From the NCBI RefSeq assembly GCF_030532265.1, contig NZ_JAUNLM010000002.1, positions 1 to 64,000 of the forward strand: a stretch of 64,000 bases of DNA, given 5' to 3'. Shown in pieces: positions 45,665 to 53,850 of this stretch. A program made the position numbers and the translations under genes. Each line of letters begins with the position of its first letter. The first letter of the stretch is position 1. The stretch is from Clostridium sp. (GTDB lineage Bacteria > Bacillota > Clostridia > Clostridiales > Clostridiaceae). Below the pieces are notes generated by a model. It did not search any database. It worked only from the letters and a program-made list of their open reading frames with translations, and was not told the origin of the DNA.

Positions 45665-45679
45665 TAAGATAGTATTGAA

Positions 45680-45726
45680 ATAGTAAGTGTGGTCAACTCT
45701 AAAATTTTAGTAGCTGCCCTTACTAT
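45680..45726. repeat. 47-nt imperfect inverted repeat in the 45.6-45.9 kb gap
   Basis: ATAGTAAG (45680-45687) and CTTACTAT (45719-45726) close an arm whose centre is the palindrome CTAAAATTTTAG. Less A/T-rich than its surroundings. It may be a structured RNA, a small repeat element or a protein site; I do not recognise it. Confidence 0.4.
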
Positions 45727-45858
45727 AATTTTCTGAATATTCAAACAAATTATACTATAAATTTAAAATAAAATCAAATTCATACTACATTATAGTATTT
45801 ATATTAAAACATGTTACAATTAAATTGAAAAAATTTAAAAAATAGGAAGTGGGATGAT

Positions 45859-46779
45859 ATGACGATAAAAAAATATAAAAAAGTAATATATGCTTTTATA
45901 GATATTTTTATTTTTTTAGGTATAGTAATATATTTTTCTAATCTTGATTTAAAATCAGATTTTAAGCCTGAAGCAAAAGGCTTTCAATGGGAAGTTACAA
46001 AAAACAATAAAAGTATGTACTTAATAGGGACTATGCATCCTATAAATAAAGAATATAATTATTTCAATAAAAATGTAAAAGATATAATAAGAAAAACTGA
46101 TGTATTAGCAGTTGAAATAAATCCATCTAAAGAGGAAATAGATAATATTAATGCAAAAAATGTATATATAAATGGACATAGTATAGAAGATGAACTTAAT
46201 AAAAATCAAATAAAAAATTTAAAAAGTATATGTAATGAAATAGGTATAGATTATAAAGATATAAAAAATTTAAAGCCTCATATAATTATGAATAAATTAG
46301 AATCTGTTTTATATTATAAAGCAAATCTTGTAATGGAAACTTTTGATGATATGTTAAAAGATACTATAGTTAGTAAAGGAAAAAGAGTAGTTCAATTAGA
46401 AAATATGGAATTTCAAATGGATCTTTTAAGTAAAATTAATGGACTTGAATCATTAAAGTTAAATTTAAATAATTATAAGAAGGGAAAATTTTTAGAAAGT
46501 GGAGAAGAAACTATAAAATATTCAAAAGAACTTATGGATGGATATGCTAAAGGTAATAAAGCTATTATGGAAAAGGCAATAGAATTACAAAAGAAAAATC
46601 CATTAAGTTATAGGATAATGATAACTAATAGAAATAAAGTTATGACTAAAAAGATAGATGAGCTTTTTTTAGATAATGAAACATATACTGTAGCTGTTGG
46701 TGCATTACATTTCTTTGGTGATGAAAGTATAATAAAGATGTTAGAGAATAAAGGTTATACGGTTAACTCTATAGAATAA
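45859..46779 (+). CDS. TraB/GumN family protein, membrane-anchored
   Basis: 306-residue protein with an N-terminal helix (about 8-27) and an extracytoplasmic TraB/GumN domain. The two metal motifs are seen: YLIGTMHPIN (near 55) and AVGALHFFGDESI (near 282), with DVLAVEINP between. The family resembles the metal-dependent Tiki proteases that clip short peptides; the bacterial role is not established. Single-gene unit. Confidence 0.87.
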   Translation: MTIKKYKKVIYAFIDIFIFLGIVIYFSNLDLKSDFKPEAKGFQWEVTKNNKSMYLIGTMHPINKEYNYFNKNVKDIIRKTDVLAVEINPSKEEIDNINAKNVYINGHSIEDELNKNQIKNLKSICNEIGIDYKDIKNLKPHIIMNKLESVLYYKANLVMETFDDMLKDTIVSKGKRVVQLENMEFQMDLLSKINGLESLKLNLNNYKKGKFLESGEETIKYSKELMDGYAKGNKAIMEKAIELQKKNPLSYRIMITNRNKVMTKKIDELFLDNETYTVAVGALHFFGDESIIKMLENKGYTVNSIE

Positions 46780-46806
46780 AAGGTGGCTTTAAGCCACTTT
46801 TTATTT
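46778..46806 (+). terminator. Terminator after TraB gene
   Basis: AAAAGGTGGC-TTTA-GCCACTTTTT (46778-46802) with T-rich tail. Confidence 0.85.
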
Positions 46807-46907
46807 GCATAAATTTAAATTTTTATATTAAAGAAATTCTTCAGCTTGAGTATAAATATAGCTTGAAGCTTAATGAGCTGAGTTTGATTAAAAAATCCAG
46901 TAATTCT

Positions 46908-46931
46908 AAATAATCTATATATAGATTATTT
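46908..46931. promoter_or_regulatory. 24-bp perfect palindrome upstream of the SDR gene
   Basis: Half-site AAATAATCTATA, exact twofold symmetry, 130 bp before the SDR start. Could be an operator or a weak terminator (T-run at its 3' end). Irregular AGCTTGA-containing repeats lie just before it (46850-46882). Confidence 0.4.
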
Positions 46932-47063
46932 TATAAGGATATTAATAAAAATATTTTTCCTAAAATAAATTTTTAAGTCAGCTATTTCGTTGATATTGTA
47001 TAAAAAGAATGTATAATTTATAAATAAAGAAAATATAAAAACTAATTATGGAAAGGATATTAT

Positions 47064-47840
47064 ATGGTAAAGGATAATTACACTTTAATAACTGGTGGGA
47101 CTAAGGGGATTGGATTTGAACTTGCAAAATTATTTGCAAGGGATAGTAACAATTTAATCATTGTTTCAAGAAATGTTAATGAACTTATGGAAGTTAAAGA
47201 GTTTTTAGAAAATAAATATAAAATATTTGTGGAAATATTAGATTTAGATATAAGTGTGGATAACTCCGTTGAAAAAATTATAAATTTTGTGGAAGAAAAA
47301 AATTTAATTGTGGATAACTTAGTTAATAATGCTGGAGTCGGAAGTTTTGGTTATTTTGACGAAATAGATGAGAAAAAAGATTTAAACCTTATAAATATAA
47401 ATATTATAGCATTAACTAAACTTATAAAATATTTTTTACCTAAATTAAAAAAAATGAATGATGGTGGAATATTAAATGTTGCATCAACTGCAGCATTTAT
47501 TGGGGGACCAAAAATGAGCACATATTATTCTTCAAAAGCATATGTACTGACTTTATCTGAAGCTTTATATGAAGAAGCAAAAGAGTTTGGAGTAACAGTA
47601 AGTTGTCTTTGTCCTGGACCTGTAAAAACATCTTTTCAAAAAAATGCTGGAATTATTAAGTCTGAAAAAGCAAGAAAATATTTAATGGATGCAGAAATAG
47701 TAGCAAAGTGTGGGTATAATGGCTATAAAAAAAAGAAAGACATTATAATTCCAGGTTTTAAAAATAAAGTTATGATTATAGCTACAAAGTTTTTTCCAAG
47801 GAGTATAATAAGAAAAATAATATTTAATACAAATAAGTAG
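47064..47840 (+). CDS. Short-chain dehydrogenase/reductase
   Basis: 258-residue SDR. Cofactor motif TGGTKGIGFELA (near 9-20), NNAGVG (near 88), catalytic Ser in NVASTAAF (near 140) and YxxxK as YYSSKAYVLTLSEAL (Tyr near 154). PGPVKTSF follows. The YqjQ/DltE-like branch often acts on lipid or wall substrates; the substrate here is unknown. The HAD gene begins 11 bp after the stop, so the two form a unit. Confidence 0.9.
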   Translation: MVKDNYTLITGGTKGIGFELAKLFARDSNNLIIVSRNVNELMEVKEFLENKYKIFVEILDLDISVDNSVEKIINFVEEKNLIVDNLVNNAGVGSFGYFDEIDEKKDLNLININIIALTKLIKYFLPKLKKMNDGGILNVASTAAFIGGPKMSTYYSSKAYVLTLSEALYEEAKEFGVTVSCLCPGPVKTSFQKNAGIIKSEKARKYLMDAEIVAKCGYNGYKKKKDIIIPGFKNKVMIIATKFFPRSIIRKIIFNTNK

Positions 47841-47851
47841 GAGTGTAAAAT

Positions 47852-48655
47852 ATGGGGATTTTTGAAGGGTATCTTTTAGTTTCAGATATGGATGGAACTT
47901 TATTAAATGATAAAAGAAAAATATCAGATGATGATAAAAATGCTATAAAGTATTTTAAAGAAAATGGAGGTTTATTTACTATAGCAACTGGTAGAATGCT
48001 AGAATCAGCTGGTAGGTTTGCAAGAGAGCTTGATTTAAGTTTGCCCATAATACTTTATAATGGAAGTAAAGTTTATGATTATACAAGTGAAAAGGTAATT
48101 AAGGAGTATTTTTTAGAAGAAGAAAGAAAAGTAGTTATAAATAAATTACTTCAGGAAAATAAAGAAATAGGAATTGAAGTTTATTCTGAAGAAAAAATAT
48201 ATATATTTAAAGAATGTAAATATACAAAAAGATTTACTGGAAAAGGATATAAAGTAATATATGATATAGATGATAGTATTTGGAATGCAAAGTGGACTAA
48301 AATATTAGTTGTTGGTGAAGAAGGTATATTGGATGAACTTGAAGCAAACTTTACAAAATATGATAGTGAAATACCTATAAGAAGTGGAGAAAGGTTTCTT
48401 GAAATTGTACCAAAATATACTTCAAAAGGACAGGCTTTAAATGATTTAATAAATGAATATAAACTCAATGATTTAAAGGTTATAACTGTTGGAGATAATA
48501 TGAATGATAAAGAGTTTTTAGAAAATGCAGACTATGGTTTTATAGTTAAAAACGGAAATAAAAAATTATTAGATAAGGTTAAGTATAAAGCTCCAAGCAA
48601 CAATGATAATCCTATTAAATTTATAGTAGAATGGATTGAAAATAATATAAAGTAA
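47852..48655 (+). CDS. HAD superfamily (Cof-type) phosphatase
   Basis: 267-residue class IIB HAD enzyme: SDMDGTLLNDKRKIS (nucleophile Asp near 12), TIATGRM (near 45), K in YTSKGQALNDLI (near 190) and VGDNMNDKEFLENADYGF (near 213). Same family as the enzyme at 26985, but distant in sequence. Co-directional with the SDR gene, 11 bp apart. A 23-bp palindrome (48656-48678) with a T-run after it probably ends the transcript. Confidence 0.87.
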   Translation: MGIFEGYLLVSDMDGTLLNDKRKISDDDKNAIKYFKENGGLFTIATGRMLESAGRFARELDLSLPIILYNGSKVYDYTSEKVIKEYFLEEERKVVINKLLQENKEIGIEVYSEEKIYIFKECKYTKRFTGKGYKVIYDIDDSIWNAKWTKILVVGEEGILDELEANFTKYDSEIPIRSGERFLEIVPKYTSKGQALNDLINEYKLNDLKVITVGDNMNDKEFLENADYGFIVKNGNKKLLDKVKYKAPSNNDNPIKFIVEWIENNIK

Positions 48656-48684
48656 TTAATTATCATAATGATAATTAAATTTTT
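48656..48684 (+). terminator. Palindrome after HAD gene, probable terminator
   Basis: TTAATTATCAT and its exact complement around one central A (48656-48678), then ATTTTT. All A/T pairs except two, so weak; an operator role for the carAB promoter 14 bp downstream is an alternative. Confidence 0.5.
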
Positions 48685-48691
48685 AAATTTC

Positions 48692-48720
48692 TTGACATGG
48701 AAATTTATATAAACTAAAAT
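48692..48720 (+). promoter_or_regulatory. SigA-type promoter of carAB
   Basis: Consensus TTGACA (48692-48697), 17-bp spacer, TAAAAT (48715-48720); implies a leader of about 270 nt before carA. Confidence 0.75.
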
Positions 48721-48765
48721 AGTAAAAAAAGAATAAATTTAGAAAAGTTAAAGTACACTTTAAAT

Positions 48766-48790
48766 TGGTCCTGTGAGGCCAGAAAGGAGT
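48766..48790 (+). promoter_or_regulatory. PyrR-binding (anti-antiterminator) hairpin in the carAB leader
   Basis: TTGGTC-CTGTGA-GGCCAG forms a stem with the PyrR hexaloop CNGNGA, followed by AAAGG as in PyrR sites. Its 3' side (AAAGGAG, 48784-48790) is also the ribosome site of the leader ORF at 48799. UMP-bound PyrR is expected to stabilise this hairpin and favour termination. Confidence 0.75.
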
Positions 48791-48798
48791 ATAGAACT

Positions 48799-48897
48799 AT
48801 GCTATTATTTAATGGAAATATTATAGCTTTGTTTAATAAGTTAAATTTAAATAAGAATGAATATACCAGGGCAATAGGGAGAGCAATTTCAATTTAA
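48799..48897 (+). CDS. Putative 32-codon leader ORF of carAB
   Basis: ATG at 48799, AAAGGAG 8 nt upstream, TAA at 48895-48897. It reads MLLFNGNIIALFNKLNLN, then a basic end (EYTRAIGRAISI). The last codons cover the 5' arm of the terminator (48869-48882) and the stop lies in its loop, so translation would block terminator folding, as in the E. coli pyrBI leader. Real translation is not shown by sequence alone. Confidence 0.4.
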   Translation: MLLFNGNIIALFNKLNLNKNEYTRAIGRAISI

Positions 48898-48926
48898 AGT
48901 AATTTGGTCTCTTTATTGTCCTTTTT
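48869..48926 (+). terminator. Regulated terminator in the carAB leader
   Basis: GGGCAATAGGGAGA (48869-48882) pairs over 14 positions (four G-U) with TCTCTTTATTGTCC (48908-48921), followed by TTTTTG. It stands between promoter and carA, hence an attenuator. Confidence 0.8.
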
Positions 48927-49000
48927 GTTATGCAAAAATTTAAATTTATCTTTAAAGTGTATTTTTAGCAAGTAACTTAAATTTTTGAGGAGGGCTAAGC

Positions 49001-50050
49001 ATGAAAGCAAAGCTTATATTAGAAAATGGAGTAATTTTTGAAGGAAAAGCCTTCGGATATCTTAAAGAAAATGTTGGAGAAGTAGTATTTACTACAGGAA
49101 TGACTGGCTATCAAGAGGTTTTAACAGATCCATCATATCATGGACAAATAGTAACTATGACTTATCCTTTAATAGGAAACTACGGAATAAATTTAGAGGA
49201 TATGGAATCAAACAAGCCACAAGTGAGTGGATTCATAGTTAGAGAAAAATGTGACATACCTAATAATTTTAGATGCGAATTAACATTAGATGATTATTTA
49301 AGACAAAATAAAATTATTGGTCTTGAGGGTATAGATACAAGAGCATTAACTAAAATTCTAAGAAGCAATGGAACAATGAGAGGAATTATTGTATTAGATG
49401 ATTCTAAATTAGAAGACGTTAAGGGTAAAATTGAGGGTTTTTCAAATAAAGAGGCAGTACATATTGTAAGTACTAAAGAAAAATATGAAATTGAGGGTCC
49501 AGGAAAGCACGTAGCTGTAATCGACTATGGTATAAAAACTAATATTCTTAGATGTTTTAAAAAGAGAGGATGTAAGTTAACGGTATTTCCATCAAATGTA
49601 TCATCAGATGAAGTACTTAGTGTAAATCCTGACTTAGTATTTTTATCAAATGGACCTGGAGATCCGGAAGATTTAAAAGTAGAAATAGAAACTATAAAAA
49701 ATATTATAGGAAAGAAGCCGGTAGTAGGAATATGTCTTGGTCATCAACTTTTAGCATTAAGTTTAGGCGGGAAGACGGCTAAATTAAAGTTTGGACATAG
49801 AGGTGGAAATCATCCAGTAAAAGACTTAGAAACAGGAAAAGTACATATAACATCACAAAATCATGGTTATTACGTAAATAACATTCCAAAGGATGTAGAA
49901 GTAACTCATGTAAATATAAATGATGAAACAGTAGAAGGAATGAAGCATAAAGTTATGCCAATATATTCAGTTCAATTCCATCCTGAGGCATCAGCTGGAC
50001 CTAAGGATTCAGAATATATATTTGATAGATTTTTAAATTATGCACTATAA
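49001..50050 (+). CDS. carA: Carbamoyl-phosphate synthase small subunit
   Basis: Glutamine amidotransferase subunit feeding ammonia to CarB for pyrimidines and arginine. N-terminal CarA domain ([29 protein letters not shown]) and a class I amidotransferase domain with [13 protein letters not shown] (nucleophile Cys near 247) and the His/Glu pair in VQFHPEAS (near 328-332). Length 349 residues. GAGGAGGG before ATG. Transcribed with carB 23 bp downstream; the PyrR-type leader ties it to pyrimidine supply rather than arginine. Confidence 0.97.
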   Translation: MKAKLILENGVIFEGKAFGYLKENVGEVVFTTGMTGYQEVLTDPSYHGQIVTMTYPLIGNYGINLEDMESNKPQVSGFIVREKCDIPNNFRCELTLDDYLRQNKIIGLEGIDTRALTKILRSNGTMRGIIVLDDSKLEDVKGKIEGFSNKEAVHIVSTKEKYEIEGPGKHVAVIDYGIKTNILRCFKKRGCKLTVFPSNVSSDEVLSVNPDLVFLSNGPGDPEDLKVEIETIKNIIGKKPVVGICLGHQLLALSLGGKTAKLKFGHRGGNHPVKDLETGKVHITSQNHGYYVNNIPKDVEVTHVNINDETVEGMKHKVMPIYSVQFHPEASAGPKDSEYIFDRFLNYAL

Positions 50051-50073
50051 GATACTTTAGGAGGATTGAAGTT

Positions 50074-53000
50074 ATGCCATTAAATAAAGATATTAAAAAA
50101 GTTTTAGTTATAGGATCAGGACCGATTATTATAGGACAAGCAGCTGAGTTTGACTATTCAGGAACTCAAGCTTGCCAAGCGTTAAAGGAAGAAGGAATAG
50201 AAGTAGTTTTAATAAATTCAAATCCTGCAACAATAATGACAGATAAGGAAGTTGCAGATAAGGTTTATTTAGAGCCACTTACATTAGAGTTTGTTGAAAA
50301 AGTAATAGAAAAAGAAAGACCAGATAGTTTACTTGCAGGAATGGGGGGACAAACTGGGTTAAATCTTGCAGTAGAGCTTTATGATGCTGGAATTTTAGAT
50401 AAATATAACGTAAGAGTAATAGGTACATCTATCGAATCAATAAAAGAAGGAGAAGATAGAGAGTTATTTAGAGATATGATGAACAGAATAAATGAGCCAG
50501 TTATACAAAGTGAAATTGTAACTGACTTAGATGCTGGAATTTCATTTGCAAATAAAATAGGGTATCCAGTTATAGTAAGACCTGCATATACACTTGGAGG
50601 AACAGGTGGGGGAATTGCAGACAATGAAGCGGAACTTATAGAAATATTACAATCAGGTCTTCAATTAAGTACTATAGGACAGGTTCTTTTAGAAAAGTCA
50701 GTTAAAGGATGGAAAGAAGTTGAGTATGAAGTAATGAGAGATTCATACGGAAACTGTATAACTGTATGTAATATGGAAAATATAGATCCAGTAGGAATAC
50801 ATACAGGAGATAGTATAGTTGTAGCACCATCACAAACATTATCAGATAAGGAATATCAAATGCTTAGAACTGCATCAATTAATATAATAAACGCAGTAGG
50901 AATTGAAGGTGGTTGTAATGTACAATTTGCTTTAAATCCAGAAAGTTTTGAATATGCAGTAATAGAAATAAATCCTAGAGTTTCAAGATCATCAGCTCTT
51001 GCTTCAAAAGCAACAGGATATCCAATAGCAAAGCTTGCTACAAAAATAGCACTTGGATATGGATTGGATGAAATAAAAAATGCAGTAACTCAGAAGACGT
51101 ACGCATGCTTTGAGCCTTCATTAGATTATGTAGTTTGCAAAATACCAAAATGGCCATTTGATAAATTTTTTGGAGCTGATAGAGCTCTTGGAACAAAGAT
51201 GATGGCAACTGGTGAAATAATGGCAATAGGGGCAAATTTTGAGCAAGCTTTCTTAAAAGGAATAAGAAGTTTAGAAATCGGAAGATATTCATTAGATTAC
51301 AAGAAGTTTAGAGATTTAAGTATGCAAGAACTTAAAGAAAGAGTAATGGTTCCAGATGATGAAAGAATCTTTGCATTAGCAGAAATGCTTAGAAGAGATT
51401 ATAGAATTGATATGGTATGCCATATAACAGGAATGGATAAGTTCTTTGTAGAAAAAATAAAATGGATAGTAGATGAAGAACAAAGATTAAAGTTAAGTAA
51501 AATTGAAGATTTAAACAAAGATTGGTTATTAACATTAAAGAAAAAAGGATTCTCAGATAAAGCAATTGCAGACTTCTTAAATGTTAGTCCAGAAGAAGTA
51601 TATAAATTAAGAAATATATGGAACATTAAACCGGCATATAAAATGGTTGATACTTGTGCTGGAGAGTTTGAAGCACTATCACCATATTATTATTCAACTT
51701 ATGAACAATATGACGAGGTTAAAGTAACAAAGGATAAAAAGAAGGTTATAGTAATAGGATCAGGACCAATTAGAATAGGACAAGGTGTTGAATTTGACTA
51801 TGCTTCAGTTCATTGTGTTAAGTCATTAAAGAACATGGGAATAGAAACAATAATAGTGAATAATAATCCAGAAACAGTAAGTACAGATTTTGATATATCA
51901 GATAAATTATACTTTGAACCATTAACAGAAGAAGATGTATTAAATATAGTTGAAAAAGAAAATCCAGATGGAGTAATTCTTCAATTTGGAGGACAAACAG
52001 CTATTAAACTTGCAAATTTTTTAAAAGAAAAAAATATACCAGCACTTGGTACAACAGCAGATCAAATTGATATGGCAGAAGATAGAGAAAAATTTGATGA
52101 GCTATTAGAAGAACTTGGTGTAGCTAGACCAAAAGGAAAGGGTGTATGGTCAGTTCAAGAAGGTTTAAATGAAGCGAAAATTCTTGGATTCCCAGTACTT
52201 GTTAGACCTTCATATGTACTTGGTGGTCAAGGTATGGAAATAACTCATGATGAGGAAGAATTAACATACTACTTAACAAATGCTTTTAAAAAAGATACAA
52301 AAAATCCAATTCTTATAGATAAATATTTAATGGGTAGAGAAATAGAAGTTGATGCTATATCAGATGGTTGTGATATATTAATACCAGGAATAATGGAACA
52401 CTTAGAGAGAGCAGGAGTTCATTCAGGTGACAGTGTAACAATGTATCCAAGTCAAAATATAAGTAAAGAAATAAAAGATAAAGTATTAGAATATACAAAG
52501 AAACTTGCAACTTCAATAGGAATAAAAGGTATGATAAACATTCAATTTATAGAGTTTGAAGGAAATCTTTATGTAATAGAAGTTAATCCAAGAGCTTCAA
52601 GAACTGTTCCTTATATAAGTAAGGTTTCTGGAGTACCAATAGTAGACCTTGCAACAAAGGCAATGCTTGGATATAAAATTAAAGATTTAGGATATGGAGT
52701 AGATGTATATAAAGAGCCAAATCTTGTATCAGTTAAGGTTCCAGTATTCTCAACTCAAAAACTTCCAAATGTTGAAGTATCTTTAGGACCTGAAATGAAA
52801 TCAACAGGGGAAGTCTTAGGAATTGGAAGAAATATAAAAGAAGCTTTATATAAAGGATTTGTTGCTGCTGGTATGTTAAGCAATATTGATAACGGAAAAA
52901 TACTTGCAACAATTAAGAAACATGATAAGAAAGAATTTTTACCAATGGCAATAGAACTTTCAAAACTTGGATATAAATTCGTAGCAACAAAAGGAACATG

Positions 53001-53289
53001 TAAATTATTAAAAGATAATGGAATTGAAGCTGAAGAAGTAAGAAAAATCAATGAAGAAAATCCAAATATATTAGATGTAGTAAAGAATAAAGAAGTTGAT
53101 TTAGTAATAAACACACCAACAAAGGGAAATGATTCAAAAAGGGATGGATTCTTAATAAGAAGGGCTGCTGTAGAGAGAAATATTGGAGTTATAACAGCTT
53201 TAGATACATTAAGGGCTATGATAAATGTAAGAAAAGAAAAATTAAATAAGAGGAATGATTTAGAGGTTTTTAATATAGCTGAAATATAA
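50074..53289 (+). CDS. carB: Carbamoyl-phosphate synthase large subunit
   Basis: Makes carbamoyl phosphate from bicarbonate, ammonia and two ATP. Two homologous ATP-grasp halves: the first from [21 protein letters not shown] (near 9) with [14 protein letters not shown] (near 169), the second from [21 protein letters not shown] (near 558) with [14 protein letters not shown] (near 712). A C-terminal MGS allosteric domain follows (about 935-1071), the site of UMP control. Length 1071 residues, complete. Antisense open frames within it are shadows. Confidence 0.97.
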   Translation: MPLNKDIKKVLVIGSGPIIIGQAAEFDYSGTQACQALKEEGIEVVLINSNPATIMTDKEVADKVYLEPLTLEFVEKVIEKERPDSLLAGMGGQTGLNLAVELYDAGILDKYNVRVIGTSIESIKEGEDRELFRDMMNRINEPVIQSEIVTDLDAGISFANKIGYPVIVRPAYTLGGTGGGIADNEAELIEILQSGLQLSTIGQVLLEKSVKGWKEVEYEVMRDSYGNCITVCNMENIDPVGIHTGDSIVVAPSQTLSDKEYQMLRTASINIINAVGIEGGCNVQFALNPESFEYAVIEINPRVSRSSALASKATGYPIAKLATKIALGYGLDEIKNAVTQKTYACFEPSLDYVVCKIPKWPFDKFFGADRALGTKMMATGEIMAIGANFEQAFLKGIRSLEIGRYSLDYKKFRDLSMQELKERVMVPDDERIFALAEMLRRDYRIDMVCHITGMDKFFVEKIKWIVDEEQRLKLSKIEDLNKDWLLTLKKKGFSDKAIADFLNVSPEEVYKLRNIWNIKPAYKMVDTCAGEFEALSPYYYSTYEQYDEVKVTKDKKKVIVIGSGPIRIGQGVEFDYASVHCVKSLKNMGIETIIVNNNPETVSTDFDISDKLYFEPLTEEDVLNIVEKENPDGVILQFGGQTAIKLANFLKEKNIPALGTTADQIDMAEDREKFDELLEELGVARPKGKGVWSVQEGLNEAKILGFPVLVRPSYVLGGQGMEITHDEEELTYYLTNAFKKDTKNPILIDKYLMGREIEVDAISDGCDILIPGIMEHLERAGVHSGDSVTMYPSQNISKEIKDKVLEYTKKLATSIGIKGMINIQFIEFEGNLYVIEVNPRASRTVPYISKVSGVPIVDLATKAMLGYKIKDLGYGVDVYKEPNLVSVKVPVFSTQKLPNVEVSLGPEMKSTGEVLGIGRNIKEALYKGFVAAGMLSNIDNGKILATIKKHDKKEFLPMAIELSKLGYKFVATKGTCKLLKDNGIEAEEVRKINEENPNILDVVKNKEVDLVINTPTKGNDSKRDGFLIRRAAVERNIGVITALDTLRAMINVRKEKLNKRNDLEVFNIAEI

Positions 53290-53310
53290 AAATATTAATA
53301 AAATTTAAGG

Positions 53311-53344
53311 TGCTATGCAAATTGTATTTGTATAGCATTTTTTT
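53311..53344 (+). terminator. Terminator of carAB
   Basis: TGCTATGCAAAT with complement ATTTGTATAGCA (53311-53337, one G-U) and seven T residues. Confidence 0.87.
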
Positions 53345-53455
53345 ATATGACATATAGATATTTTAATCGACAAAGTTTTTGCTATAAAAATAAAAAAATA
53401 ATTAGGAATATATAATTAAATAAAACATATATTGTTAACATAAGAAAAAAATATG

Positions 53456-53484
53456 TTGACATGCGAACCTCTGTTCGATAAAAT
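53456..53484 (+). promoter_or_regulatory. SOS promoter of the 80-residue unknown gene
   Basis: Consensus TTGACA (53456-53461), 17-bp spacer, TAAAAT (53479-53484). The whole spacer is occupied by a LexA box. Confidence 0.82.
53464..53477. promoter_or_regulatory. LexA (DinR) box 1
   Basis: CGAACCTCTGTTCG, a perfect match to the Gram-positive SOS box CGAACNNNNGTTCG, between -35 and -10. Confidence 0.85.
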
Positions 53485-53489
53485 ATAAT

Positions 53490-53503
53490 CAAACGTGTGT
53501 TCG
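53490..53503. promoter_or_regulatory. LexA (DinR) box 2
   Basis: CAAACGTGTGTTCG, one mismatch from the SOS box, centred 26 bp after box 1 and covering the predicted transcription start. Confidence 0.72.
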
Positions 53504-53522
53504 TATAAAAGGAGTGTTATTT

Positions 53523-53765
53523 ATGAAATCAGATTCAAGCGTTTTTGTAAAATTAAATTACAAAAATATTGGTGAAGTTAGAAGTCTTATTATAGATAGA
53601 CAAGGTAATTTTGGAGAATCAAAAAAATATTTAATGTGTGCTGGAAAATGCGACAAAAATGGATGGACAATAGTATTTAAAGCAAAAGATTTCAAAGAAG
53701 CCGAGGAGATAGTAAATAGTAGCACTTTTAAGAACACGAGACATAAAGCTATTATGTATAACTAA
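53523..53765 (+). CDS. Unknown 80-residue protein under SOS (LexA) control
   Basis: I do not recognise this protein. It is 80 residues, basic, and has no signal peptide or membrane helix. It looks mixed alpha/beta: strands VFVKLNYKNIGEVRSLIIDR (9-28), YLMCAGKCDKNGWTIVFKA (39-57, with a CxxxC), and a helix FKEAEEIVNSSTF. The ATG at 53523 has AAAAGGAG 8 nt upstream; a GTG at 53514 lies inside that site. Two LexA boxes sit on its promoter, so it should be silent until DNA damage. Known small SOS proteins include cell-division inhibitors such as YneA, but YneA has a membrane anchor and LysM domain that this lacks. Single-gene unit. Confidence 0.8.
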   Translation: MKSDSSVFVKLNYKNIGEVRSLIIDRQGNFGESKKYLMCAGKCDKNGWTIVFKAKDFKEAEEIVNSSTFKNTRHKAIMYN

Positions 53766-53788
53766 AATAAGCGTTAATTTATATAAAT

Positions 53789-53826
53789 AATGAAGAATAG
53801 ATATTTAATATCTATTCTTCATTTTA
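53789..53826. terminator. Bidirectional terminator, SOS gene and glnA
   Basis: AATGAAGAATAGATA and its complement (53789-53823) followed by T residues; the flanks also suit the minus strand. Confidence 0.82.
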
Positions 53827-53850
53827 ATATTATATATTTATAATTGATAA

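Noticed and set aside
48656..48678. A/T palindrome with TTATCAT halves as a Fur box
   Set aside because: The half-site order is reversed relative to TGATAATNATTATCA, and it is followed by a T-run after a gene end; terminator is the simpler reading.
52755..53114. Minus-strand open frame of 119 codons inside carB
   Set aside because: Antisense shadow of the MGS domain of CarB; no ribosome site and no independent promoter.
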